This document shows, piece by piece, positions 17,760 to 26,056 of a stretch of 64,000 bases of DNA (position 1 is its first letter; each line of letters begins with the position of its first letter). The DNA comes from Bacteroidia bacterium (GTDB lineage Bacteria; Bacteroidota; Bacteroidia; J057): positions 1,364,001-1,428,000 of the forward strand of contig JAWPMV010000001.1 of NCBI GenBank assembly GCA_033391075.1, given 5' to 3'. The translations under genes and the position numbers were made by a program. The notes under the pieces are model-generated. The model saw nothing but the letters and a program-made list of their open reading frames with translations, was not told the origin of the DNA and did no database searches.

Positions 17760-19481
17760 CTAGTTGAGCCAGGAAGCTACTTCTTCTCTACTTGGATTTT
17801 TGAGGCCTAGCTTCATTTTTTTATTCAATCCACAAAGATCCTGATGGAGTTTGTTAGGATTGATTTCTTTTAAAGCTTCAATCGTCAAAATCCCTTTTTT
17901 GTAAAGCAGAGGTACGAAATCCACGGGTACTCCCAATTCCTGAAATTCTGCCTCAGATGCTACTTCCTGCTTTTTTTCAGGCTTCATTTGTGGGAAGAAG
18001 AGAACATCCTGGATGGAATCTGAATTGGTCATGATCATAGAAAGCCTGTCAATCCCAATTCCCAGTCCGGCTGTAGGAGGCATGCCGTATTCCAGGGCGC
18101 GAAGGTAATCTTCGTCCAGTACCATGGCTTCATCATCTCCTCTTTTACCCAGTTCTACCTGAGCTTCAAAACGCTCTCTTTGATCCAGGGGATCATTCAA
18201 CTCAGAGAAAGCATTACAAATTTCTTTGCAATTACAGATGGCTTCAAATCTTTCTACTAGACCGGCTTTGCTTCTGTGCTTTTTGGCAAGAGGACTCATT
18301 TCGATAGGGTAGTCCGTGATGAAGGTCGGCTGAATAAGCAAGTGCTCCACTTTTTCACCGAAAATTTCATCAATAAGTTTCCCTTTACCCATAGTTTCAT
18401 CTATAGGCACATTGAGTTCCGTGGCAGTTTTTCTCAAAGAATCCTCATCCATTTCTGAAATATCAACTCCAGTGTATTCCTGGATGGCTTCATACATGGA
18501 AAACCTTTTCCAGGGTCTTTTGAAGTCTATGAGGTTTTCGCCTACCTGAACTTTTGTATCTCCGTGCAGCGCAATGGCAATTGATTCTACCATTTCTTCT
18601 ACCAGATTCATCATCCACTCATAATCTTTATAAGCTACATAGAGCTCCATTTGAGTGAATTCCGGATTGTGGTAGCGAGACATGCCTTCATTACGGAAGT
18701 CTTTGCTAAACTCATACACACCATCAAAGCCACCTACGATCAATCTTTTCAGATACAACTCATTAGCGATCCTCAAATAGAGGGTCATATCCAGGGTGTT
18801 GTGATGGGTTTTGAAGGGGCGGGCAGCCGCACCTCCATATATGGGTTGCAGAATAGGGGTTTCTACTTCCAGGTATCCTTTTTCATTGAGGAAATCCCGC
18901 ATGGTTTGAACCAATAGGGTTCTTTTGCGGAAGGTTTCCCGAACTTCAGGATGTAGAATCATGTCGAGATAACGCATGCGGTAGCGTTGCTCGGTATCGG
19001 TCAGGGTGTCATAAAGTTTCTCATCCGTTTCTTTGGCGAAAGGAATGGGACGCAAAACCTTTGAAAGAATCTTGAATTCTGTGACTTTGACGGTTTTTTC
19101 TCCCGTTTGGGTAAGGAATGCTTCTCCTTTGATGCCAATGATATCTCCTAAGGAAGTCAATTTTTTGAAGACATCATTGTACATGCTTTTATCTTCACCC
19201 GGACAAATTTCATCCCGGTTGAAGTATAGCTGGATACTTCCACTTTCATCTTTCAATTCTGCGAAAGATGCTTTTCCCATGATCCGTTTATTGGACAGAC
19301 GGCCGGCCATAGAAAGTTTGTCAAAACCTTCCTTGCCTTCTTCAAAATCATTTGTAATCTGAGCAGCGGTATGGCTGATCTCATAAAGATCCGCCGGATA
19401 AGGGTTGATACCCATATCGAGCAAGCGCTTCAATTCATCTCTTCTTTGAAGTTCCTGATCTGAAAGAAAAAGTCTGTCCAT
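17760..19481 (-). CDS. lysS: Lysyl-tRNA synthetase, class II
   Basis: A 573-residue class II aminoacyl-tRNA synthetase that charges tRNA-Lys with lysine in the cytoplasm. The N-terminal OB-fold anticodon-binding domain (about 55-160) includes [20 protein letters not shown]. Motif 2 reads [19 protein letters not shown] (about 260-280) and motif 3 reads [11 protein letters not shown] (about 478-488). After the usual end of LysRS there is a C-terminal extension of about 70 residues containing a short helical repeat ([20 protein letters not shown]), a feature I associate with Bacteroidota LysRS. A promoter-like element lies at 19558-19588 and gives a leader of roughly 70 bases. It is monocistronic. 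Confidence 0.95.
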   Translation of the reverse strand: MDRLFLSDQELQRRDELKRLLDMGINPYPADLYEISHTAAQITNDFEEGKEGFDKLSMAGRLSNKRIMGKASFAELKDESGSIQLYFNRDEICPGEDKSMYNDVFKKLTSLGDIIGIKGEAFLTQTGEKTVKVTEFKILSKVLRPIPFAKETDEKLYDTLTDTEQRYRMRYLDMILHPEVRETFRKRTLLVQTMRDFLNEKGYLEVETPILQPIYGGAAARPFKTHHNTLDMTLYLRIANELYLKRLIVGGFDGVYEFSKDFRNEGMSRYHNPEFTQMELYVAYKDYEWMMNLVEEMVESIAIALHGDTKVQVGENLIDFKRPWKRFSMYEAIQEYTGVDISEMDEDSLRKTATELNVPIDETMGKGKLIDEIFGEKVEHLLIQPTFITDYPIEMSPLAKKHRSKAGLVERFEAICNCKEICNAFSELNDPLDQRERFEAQVELGKRGDDEAMVLDEDYLRALEYGMPPTAGLGIGIDRLSMIMTNSDSIQDVLFFPQMKPEKKQEVASEAEFQELGVPVDFVPLLYKKGILTIEALKEINPNKLHQDLCGLNKKMKLGLKNPSREEVASWLN

Positions 19482-19557
19482 TGTTGGATTAAGCTAAAAA
19501 TATGTGAAGACTTCTGTACGAATTTCCCCACATAGGGTTCTTGTGAATTTGAGGCTG

Positions 19558-19588
19558 CAAAATTAGGGAAAATAGGGTAGGGAAGCAA
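19558..19588 (-). promoter_or_regulatory. Predicted Bacteroidota-type promoter of lysS
   Basis: On the minus strand the sequence has TTG (19586-19588), a 20-base spacer, and TAATTTTG (19558-19565), matching the TTG/TAnnTTTG consensus of the Bacteroidota primary sigma factor. Transcription should begin near 19551. Confidence 0.6.
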
Positions 19589-19655
19589 TGTTTATGCATT
19601 AGAGGGGAAATCCTTCAATAAGAAAGGACTTCCGACCTGGATTTTAGCTTGTCAG

Positions 19656-19689
19656 AAATAAAAGAAAGCGCCGGAATCCAACCGGCGCT
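19656..19689 (-). terminator. Terminator after the DUF1501 gene
   Basis: An 8-base-pair GC-rich hairpin (AGCGCCGG 19667-19674 with CCGGCGCT 19682-19689). On the minus strand it is followed by TTTCTTTTATTT. It lies about 50 bases after the stop at 19741. Confidence 0.8.
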
Positions 19690-19740
19690 CAGACGAAGCT
19701 CGAAGCTTCATGTTCATAATGCAGACCTCACTAAGTTTCT

Positions 19741-21735
19741 TTATCTATTGACCAGGAGCTTGGTCCTGCCAAGCTTCACACCTTCCCCGAGAGTATTGGC
19801 TGAGCCGCTAACTTCGACTACATACACCCCGGGATGTAGATGGGTCAGAGAAATTTCTTTTTGATTTACGCCCGGACGAATCGGGAAGGAGGTCTCGATC
19901 ACTTTTTGTCCATTCAAAGAATAAACGGTGATCAATCCACTGATTCGTTCAGATGCACTGAGCGTAACCGATACTTTATCTGTTGCAGGATTTGGATAGG
20001 CTTCCATACGGGTCTTGAAAGGATCGCTTTCTTCCAAATTTATCTGGATGATCCCATGATAGGTATAGGTGCCATCAAAATCGGTTTGTTTCAAACGGTA
20101 ATAGGAAATTCCGGGCAAGGGCTGTTCGTCTAGTACATCGTATCGTAGTTCCTGCTCACTATTTCCCGCTCCTTCTACTCTTGCTATAGGTTGAAAAACA
20201 AAAGCATCCACAGAGCGCTCTATTTCAAAATGGGAATTGTTGATCTCATTTCCAGTAGCCCAATCCAGCAAGACGGTATTATCGTCCTGGGCATTGGCAT
20301 GGAAATATAAAAGCCCAACCGGGAAGGTACTTGCCGCATCATAACAAGTGGGATCAACGACAAAGTCCAGGGTATTGCCCTGTCCATCATCATAATTGCT
20401 ATTGACGAGATCCAGCTTTTGTCCAATGAAATCCTGGAACTCAACCGATTGCAAACCGGCATCACTCAGGCCTAACCAGTCCTGTAGGAGTGTGGTAAAT
20501 ACTTGCCTGTAGTCGTATTGAAAACTGGTGAAATTGTTCCGGTCTATATCGCTGAAATTAGGGCTGGTTCCGGTAATGCCGGGATTTACTCCTCTTCCAA
20601 TGACAAACATAGGAGCCAGCGTTCCATGGTCTGTACCATGGTTCCCATTTTCGCCTACCTGCCTCCCAAATTCAGAAAAAGTAACTGTCATAACCCGCTC
20701 AGCGATCCCAAGAGCCGTCAGATCATCCTGAAAGGCTTTCATTGCGGAAGAGAGATTGTAGAGAAGTTCCGCATGATTACCTATGGTAGGATCAGAACTG
20801 TCCACTTGATCTGTATGGGTATCAAAGCCAGTAATTCTTACCAGGAATATTTTGGTACGACATCCCCCACTCAGGAGGCGAGCTACCGTACGCAACTGTC
20901 CAGCAAGCGTATTCCACTTTCCATCTGTGCCGTATCGCTCAGGATAGGTGACCATATTGGTGCCCAAATTGTAAACATCATTCAGGCGCTGGCCATATTT
21001 ATCACTGCTTCTTTGTCTGTCGATCAGGTATTGCATTTCTGCCCCATATCGGGTGATCGGAATTTGGGCTGGATATGCCCCTCCGATGCCACTGATCATT
21101 TCATAAAAGGAAGTAGGATCATTGCTCAAGGCCAGACCCGCTGGAACTCCACTTTCCCGATGAAAACCCAGAGAAATAGTACGGCTTCCGAATTCAAGCC
21201 CAATGGGATCTTGCATGCGGGAATTGGGATATCCGATAGGGAAATTTGGATAGGTATGATCCAGATATCTTCCAAACCAACCGGAACTTTTGTCCTGGCC
21301 TTCAGTAGTTGAATCTCCCCCTGTGAGCCAGATGTTGCGGCCTTTGAAATGAGATTTATTGCTATTGTCATAATTTACTCCCTGCACAACATTGACCATG
21401 CCACTATCATATAGATCCCGCATGAGGTTCATTTGGGGATGCAGTGCCAATTGATCCGCAACATTTATGCTTTGGTCCAGGGAAGTAATATTGGGTATGC
21501 CTATGTTAGGCCTGAGGTTCATATATTCTGCATGCTGTTCAACCGGAATGGTCATATTGATTCCATCGTTTCCTCCATGCATCTGTATCAGTACAAGCGC
21601 CCGATCTGTAATCTCCTCACAGGAAAACATGGGAGAAAACATTGTATCAGCCATGGCTCGGACCGGCATTCCATTTACCATCAGAGGCGTCATGCCCATA
21701 GGGGCAAGGGTTTTGATAAAGTTTCTTCTTTTCAT
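19741..21735 (-). CDS. DUF1501 family secreted protein with T9SS type A sorting domain
   Basis: A 664-residue exported protein. The N-terminus starts MKRRNFIKTLAPMG, a twin-basic signal resembling those of DUF1501 proteins. The DUF1501 domain (about 45-460) shows the family hallmarks MHGGNDG (about 52-58) and TFSEFGRQVGENGNHGTDHG (about 350-369); the fold belongs to the alkaline phosphatase/sulfatase-like group but the activity is unknown. A beta-rich FN3-like segment (about 475-570) follows, then a C-terminal sorting domain (about 580-664, AYPNPATDKVSV… and HPGVYVVEV), which predicts export by type IX secretion to the cell surface. It is encoded 17 bases after the DUF1800 gene; the two families are regularly paired, implying a joint function. 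Confidence 0.9.
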   Translation of the reverse strand: MKRRNFIKTLAPMGMTPLMVNGMPVRAMADTMFSPMFSCEEITDRALVLIQMHGGNDGINMTIPVEQHAEYMNLRPNIGIPNITSLDQSINVADQLALHPQMNLMRDLYDSGMVNVVQGVNYDNSNKSHFKGRNIWLTGGDSTTEGQDKSSGWFGRYLDHTYPNFPIGYPNSRMQDPIGLEFGSRTISLGFHRESGVPAGLALSNDPTSFYEMISGIGGAYPAQIPITRYGAEMQYLIDRQRSSDKYGQRLNDVYNLGTNMVTYPERYGTDGKWNTLAGQLRTVARLLSGGCRTKIFLVRITGFDTHTDQVDSSDPTIGNHAELLYNLSSAMKAFQDDLTALGIAERVMTVTFSEFGRQVGENGNHGTDHGTLAPMFVIGRGVNPGITGTSPNFSDIDRNNFTSFQYDYRQVFTTLLQDWLGLSDAGLQSVEFQDFIGQKLDLVNSNYDDGQGNTLDFVVDPTCYDAASTFPVGLLYFHANAQDDNTVLLDWATGNEINNSHFEIERSVDAFVFQPIARVEGAGNSEQELRYDVLDEQPLPGISYYRLKQTDFDGTYTYHGIIQINLEESDPFKTRMEAYPNPATDKVSVTLSASERISGLITVYSLNGQKVIETSFPIRPGVNQKEISLTHLHPGVYVVEVSGSANTLGEGVKLGRTKLLVNR

Positions 21736-21752
21736 CTTCAGTGTTTCTTTGC

Positions 21753-23459
21753 TTAGGCGAGTTGAAATTCTGGTGATTGTAGAATGCCCTGAATAAATAG
21801 TTCCAGTTGTGGGCGAATATTGCTGTCATCTCCGGTGGCTTCGAATTCCATCCATTCGTTTCTCCAATTGATGAGCGAAAGGTTGCCCAACAAAAGATCG
21901 TTGAGGAAATAGTCGAATCTTTCCTGTGCCGGAGGATCAGGGAAGGCATAATCTGTGATGCATCTCACAATATGATCCGCAAATCTTCCTCCTGTATAAG
22001 TGCCCACAATTCCATCCAAGGGATCGGGACCTGTAAAGTCTGGGATGATACTTTGATCGGTTACCATTTGGATTACATCAATATTCATATGCAAATCGCC
22101 TCCCCGTGTCACCTTTTTTCCCTTGGTAAACATTTCCGCCATAGTGTATCGGAATGGCAGGGTGTTGGAACTGATCCAGAGTCTCGCATATTCAGGTTCC
22201 TCATGATAGGGCTGATAGCCTGCCACTGTAGGAGGTTGGAAGAGGAGCATGCCGGATTCGTTGAACATGAAGTTCATGACCGTATCTCTCATCCAAACCC
22301 GGTAGTAATCGTCTAAATCTCCATTTGGATCTGGTAATTGTGCCTTGAAAAAGCGGATGACTCCTAAAACAAGTTCTACAGGAGTTTTTATGATTGCCCC
22401 AATGTGATGCTCTTCGGGAATCGTGCCATCTTCATCAAAGAAATGTTCACTTTTCAGCAGCGTCTCTATGGTCATCCCTAGATTATAATCATTGCTTTTG
22501 AGGGTATTGGCCAGGGGGACAATGATGTCTGTTTCTACTTCTTCAGTAATATCGTAGTGAACAAAGAAACGGTACATTTTGCGGCAGATGTTGAGTGCTG
22601 TTGCATCCTGTTCAAAAATCATATGGATCAGGGTATCTAGTTCACGCAGCATATCAGCTTCCGTTTCTCCCCCCACTATAGTTACCGGAGAAGGAAAATC
22701 AGGACTAACAAAAGCATCTGAAAATACCTTGTCATCGGTGTCATGGGAATCAGGTTTTAATATGCCGGTAGGTAAGCCTGTATCCGGATCATGCAGATTC
22801 GTATCCCACCAATCGCTATTTTGACGAAAACCCGTGAGGACTCTTGCAGCAGCCCTAATATCATCTTCTGTATAGGTGGTATAGTTTTCAAATCCGATTT
22901 GAGGTCCTTTTCCTATGGTAAAAAGTTCGAGGAGCTCTCGGGGATAATTTTCATTGGGATTAAATTTATTGCTGGAACGGAGGTCCAGGTATTCCATCAT
23001 TCCTCCATCAAGGCTTACTTTTCTTGCGAAGGTTTTATAACTCCCATAGGCATAATGCCTGAAAAGCCTAAGGAGATAATAATTATCTTCTGAATCCAGG
23101 TTATCGAAATTGGTTGAGAAACAGGTATGCAGGAAGAAAATCATTTTGGGGAGAAGGACCGTCTGATTGGGGTCCATCGCTTCTACCATCCACCAGCCTG
23201 CTACATAATCACTAAGGCGTGAATCTCCAGAATTTACTCCATCTTCTCTACCATTGATAACCCAGGTAGCACCCGTTTCCGGATCGATGGGAGGAGCTGG
23301 CAAGGGAGGAACTTGCATCAGGTTTGTGAGTGCCTGATCCACAGTCAAGTCAGAGAAAGTGTCTATTTCAGCTTTGGTTGGACCAAAGCCGGTTCTTCGG
23401 AGGAGATGGGCAGCGTTTCTTCTACCCAAAACCCCAGATTTAGGAGTTAAAGATGCCAT
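21753..23459 (-). CDS. DUF1800 family protein
   Basis: A 568-residue protein with the DUF1800 opening HLLRRTGFGPTKAEIDTF at about residues 19-36 and the family's central segment PRELLELFTIGKG (about 168-180) as well as AARVLTGFR (about 196-204). The function of DUF1800 is unknown. No classical signal peptide is visible although the partner protein is secreted. It is upstream of, and almost certainly co-transcribed with, the DUF1501 gene (17-base gap). The start ATG at 23459 is immediately followed by MASLTPKSGVLGRRNAAHL, a normal family N-terminus. Confidence 0.9.
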   Translation of the reverse strand: MASLTPKSGVLGRRNAAHLLRRTGFGPTKAEIDTFSDLTVDQALTNLMQVPPLPAPPIDPETGATWVINGREDGVNSGDSRLSDYVAGWWMVEAMDPNQTVLLPKMIFFLHTCFSTNFDNLDSEDNYYLLRLFRHYAYGSYKTFARKVSLDGGMMEYLDLRSSNKFNPNENYPRELLELFTIGKGPQIGFENYTTYTEDDIRAAARVLTGFRQNSDWWDTNLHDPDTGLPTGILKPDSHDTDDKVFSDAFVSPDFPSPVTIVGGETEADMLRELDTLIHMIFEQDATALNICRKMYRFFVHYDITEEVETDIIVPLANTLKSNDYNLGMTIETLLKSEHFFDEDGTIPEEHHIGAIIKTPVELVLGVIRFFKAQLPDPNGDLDDYYRVWMRDTVMNFMFNESGMLLFQPPTVAGYQPYHEEPEYARLWISSNTLPFRYTMAEMFTKGKKVTRGGDLHMNIDVIQMVTDQSIIPDFTGPDPLDGIVGTYTGGRFADHIVRCITDYAFPDPPAQERFDYFLNDLLLGNLSLINWRNEWMEFEATGDDSNIRPQLELFIQGILQSPEFQLA

Positions 23460-24521
23460 CGGAAAAACGTTTGATTACGAATTATCCGGGCGATAGATCG
23501 AATGAGAAAGACTGGATGCAAAGGTCAAGTAAAGAATAAATTCTAATCTCGGGTAAACGGAGATTCAGGCAAAATAGATTAAGGTCCTATCTCATAGGCA
23601 ATAGATACTTATTCCGAAAAAATTTAGAGGTGTTTGATTGAGAAAGCTCCTTGAAACCCCAAAATGCGGCTTTCTTCAAAGGGAGATGTGAATAATATAA
23701 AGCATTATGCTTTTTCCTTTCACATAACAAAGTAGGGCATTTTTTTTGGGATGAGCATTGATTTAATACGAATGATCGATGCAAAAAGCCTGCTTTCCTT
23801 ACATTTCGCCAAAAATCTTACAGCTTAAACCCAAAATGTAAATCCAATAATTGTTTAGCTAATTCAGGCATTTTTATATCAGCCCCTTAGCTGAATATTG
23901 GCCAGACAAATTATTTCCAAAGCCCAATCGGGAAAATCGCAGTTTAAACAGTGATTTCGTGATGCATCAAAAACTTGTCAACTTGTAGATTAAAAATAGC
24001 ACTTCTGCGTATTTCCTTACATTGCTGGAGCCGCATTAAGGAAAAGAAAGGAGGTTTCTAACAGGAGAACACCCCCAGGACCAGAGGTGAAAGTAATGTA
24101 TCTGTCTTTTGAAAAAAGCACCGGAAAATTTTCCGAATTATGCGAATACTTGGATACCCATATATTATATCAAGTATGTTTAATATGATAGGAAATCGCA
24201 TTTTATCTCCCCTTAGGTATTGGTAAATTTGATTAACAAAAAATGCAAACACAATCTACCTAAGTAATAACCTAATTGTATCTAAGTGAATGCTGTAATC
24301 AAATTTCCCTTGTAAATTTTAAGCAATCCAGTGATTAAGCCAATAGGCGAATAGCCGCATTCTTTTTTTAATCTGTTTTGAGGATCCGATATACTTCATA
24401 GCTTTTCCAAAACTGTTCCAGGTGTATCGGATAGGTGTAGAGGTGAATTTATGTAAGGTTTGACAATAAATCTGCATAAAAATAGCCTCAGAGGGTACTA
24501 AGTAAAATCACCATTAACCTA
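23460..24521. other. Long intergenic region without credible gene
   Basis: 1062 AT-rich bases between divergent operons. Short ORFs of about 65 codons on the minus strand (23587-23784 and 24058-24252) have no recognisable domain and lack protein-like composition. I see no tRNA, no array and no clear hairpin-plus-T-run. It should contain the promoters of the DUF1800 operon (left) and of the receiver gene (right). Near 24458 a TTTGACA is visible, but no matching TAnnTTTG follows at the right distance. Confidence 0.6.
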
Positions 24522-24959
24522 ATGAAAATGGAAACTGGAAAAGTCGTCTTTATAGAAGATAACATTCATGATGCTGAACTGATCCGACTCTCATTTAAAC
24601 AAACAAACTTCAAAGGGGAACTAATCAGGTTTGAGTCAGGACCAGAATTCTTTGCTTATTTAGAAAATGAAGAAAAAGAGGATATCCTGTTTTTAATGTT
24701 GGATATGGAAATGCCCAGAATGACGGGTATCCAGATATTAGAAAGACTAGTGCAAAAAGGGCTACAGGACTTTCCTGTCGTTTTCTTCAGTGCTTCCCGC
24801 AATGAACGTAATATTCAATACACCCAGGAATTAGGCGCCAATGCTTATATATATAAGCCTCTGGATTTTGATGCCTTTCAAAAAGCGGTTATGGATATTT
24901 GGAGATTCTTTGGGGAACTGAATGTCTATAGCAACCGAAAGGCTCGGATTTCAGCCTGA
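24522..24959 (+). CDS. Single-domain response regulator (Rcp1-like receiver)
   Basis: A 145-residue protein made of one CheY-type receiver domain. The acidic pocket is Glu12-Asp13, the phospho-acceptor is Asp61 in LMLDMEMPRMTG, the conserved Ser is Ser90 (FFSAS) and the conserved Lys is Lys112 (YKPLDF). There is no output domain; the short C-terminal tail is basic. Its form matches the Rcp1-type regulators that act by binding a histidine kinase or phosphotransfer partner. No kinase gene is in the window, so the partner is unknown. The next gene follows after 32 bases and may be co-transcribed. Confidence 0.9.
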   Translation: MKMETGKVVFIEDNIHDAELIRLSFKQTNFKGELIRFESGPEFFAYLENEEKEDILFLMLDMEMPRMTGIQILERLVQKGLQDFPVVFFSASRNERNIQYTQELGANAYIYKPLDFDAFQKAVMDIWRFFGELNVYSNRKARISA

Positions 24960-24991
24960 TTTTTTAGCCTGAGCTTTCCTATCTTGTATAT

Positions 24992-25927
24992 ATGAAGAGC
25001 TCAGATAGTTTTGCCAGGACTCAAGAAAGATTTGAGGAGGCCCTAGGAATCCTGCTGGAAAAACTTCAGGAAGACAGGAATGTGCTTGCCGTGATAGTCG
25101 CCGGGAGTTTGTCCTATGATGTAGTTTGGGAAAAATCTGATATAGACTTAATGATCATCATTCGTGATGGTAAACTAAAAGGACAGGACAAAGATATTGC
25201 CCTGACGGAATATGATGTGAATATCCATGCCTGGGCGATGGAAAGAAGTCGTTTCCGAAAAATCATGGAAGGAAGTCTCAGAAACTCCTTTATCCATTCC
25301 TATTTCAGTAAATCCAGCCTTTTATTTACCCGGGATGAAAGCATTCGGGATATGTATGAAGGGGTAGAAAAATTGGGAAGTCGTGATAAACAGTCCCAAC
25401 TCCTTTCTATTGCCAGCTCGTTTATGCCCCTGATCTCCAAGGTGGAGAAATTCCTTTATAGTAAAAATGATCCCCAATATGCCTTTATCTGGATCACCTA
25501 TATGTATTCAGGTTTAGCGAGGATAGAATTGAATTTGGCAGGGGAAATTGCCAGCCGGGAAGTAGTACATCAGGCGATCAAACTCAATCCCGATTTTTTC
25601 AAAGCTATTTATACAGAGCTTATCGATGCTCCCAAAGATAAAGCAGCTATAGAAAACGCCCTCCAGCTTATCGATACTTTTCTGGTGGAAAGGTGTAAAG
25701 ATATCTTCCAGCCCCTCCTGGATTTTCTTTCAGAAGAAGGCCGTATTAAAAGTGCGACCGAGATTGATACCTGGGCGCAACAATACATGAATATTCAAGG
25801 GCTAGTGGGAGCTTGTGAATGGCTGGCAGATAAAGAGATTATTCATCGCACTTCCCTCCCGCATAGATTGACTCAGACCAGCCTGGAAGAGGTGGAGGAG
25901 TTGGCATTTTATTATGGAGTATTGTAG
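24992..25927 (+). CDS. MNT/pol-beta-fold nucleotidyltransferase
   Basis: A 311-residue cytoplasmic protein. The nucleotidyltransferase core sits at about residues 30-60: AVIVAGSLSYDVVWEKSDID, which has the GS…DxD active-site pattern, followed by DVNIHAW as the probable third acidic strand. The remaining 200 residues are helical. The substrate is unknown; members of the superfamily adenylate antibiotics, proteins or tRNA. It is not a MNT-HEPN toxin-antitoxin pair as far as can be seen, because it is much longer than MNT antitoxins and no HEPN gene adjoins it. It follows the receiver gene by 32 bases. Confidence 0.7.
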   Translation: MKSSDSFARTQERFEEALGILLEKLQEDRNVLAVIVAGSLSYDVVWEKSDIDLMIIIRDGKLKGQDKDIALTEYDVNIHAWAMERSRFRKIMEGSLRNSFIHSYFSKSSLLFTRDESIRDMYEGVEKLGSRDKQSQLLSIASSFMPLISKVEKFLYSKNDPQYAFIWITYMYSGLARIELNLAGEIASREVVHQAIKLNPDFFKAIYTELIDAPKDKAAIENALQLIDTFLVERCKDIFQPLLDFLSEEGRIKSATEIDTWAQQYMNIQGLVGACEWLADKEIIHRTSLPHRLTQTSLEEVEELAFYYGVL

Positions 25928-26056
25928 TGTTATAGATTTGCAGGAGAAGGCGCTTAGCTACGTTTTATGAATGAATAACAATGAGTATCTTTAAGTACCA
26001 AATGCTCCAATTCTGAACGGCCGCACTACAACACAACAAAACCTCAATACTTCCTA

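Noticed and set aside
20503-21312. 269-codon plus-strand ORF inside the DUF1501 gene
   Set aside because: The minus-strand frame has clear family motifs; the plus-strand product shows none and includes many isolated Cys, His and Ile residues typical of a shadow frame.
23587-24252. Two ORFs of about 65 codons in the 1-kb intergenic stretch
   Set aside because: No recognisable domain or promoter, and composition follows the AT-rich background.
24522-24959. Complete two-component system
   Set aside because: Only a receiver domain is present, and no histidine kinase gene is in the window.
24992-25927. MNT antitoxin of a HEPN/MNT toxin-antitoxin system
   Set aside because: The protein is about three times longer than MNT antitoxins and no HEPN partner gene adjoins it.
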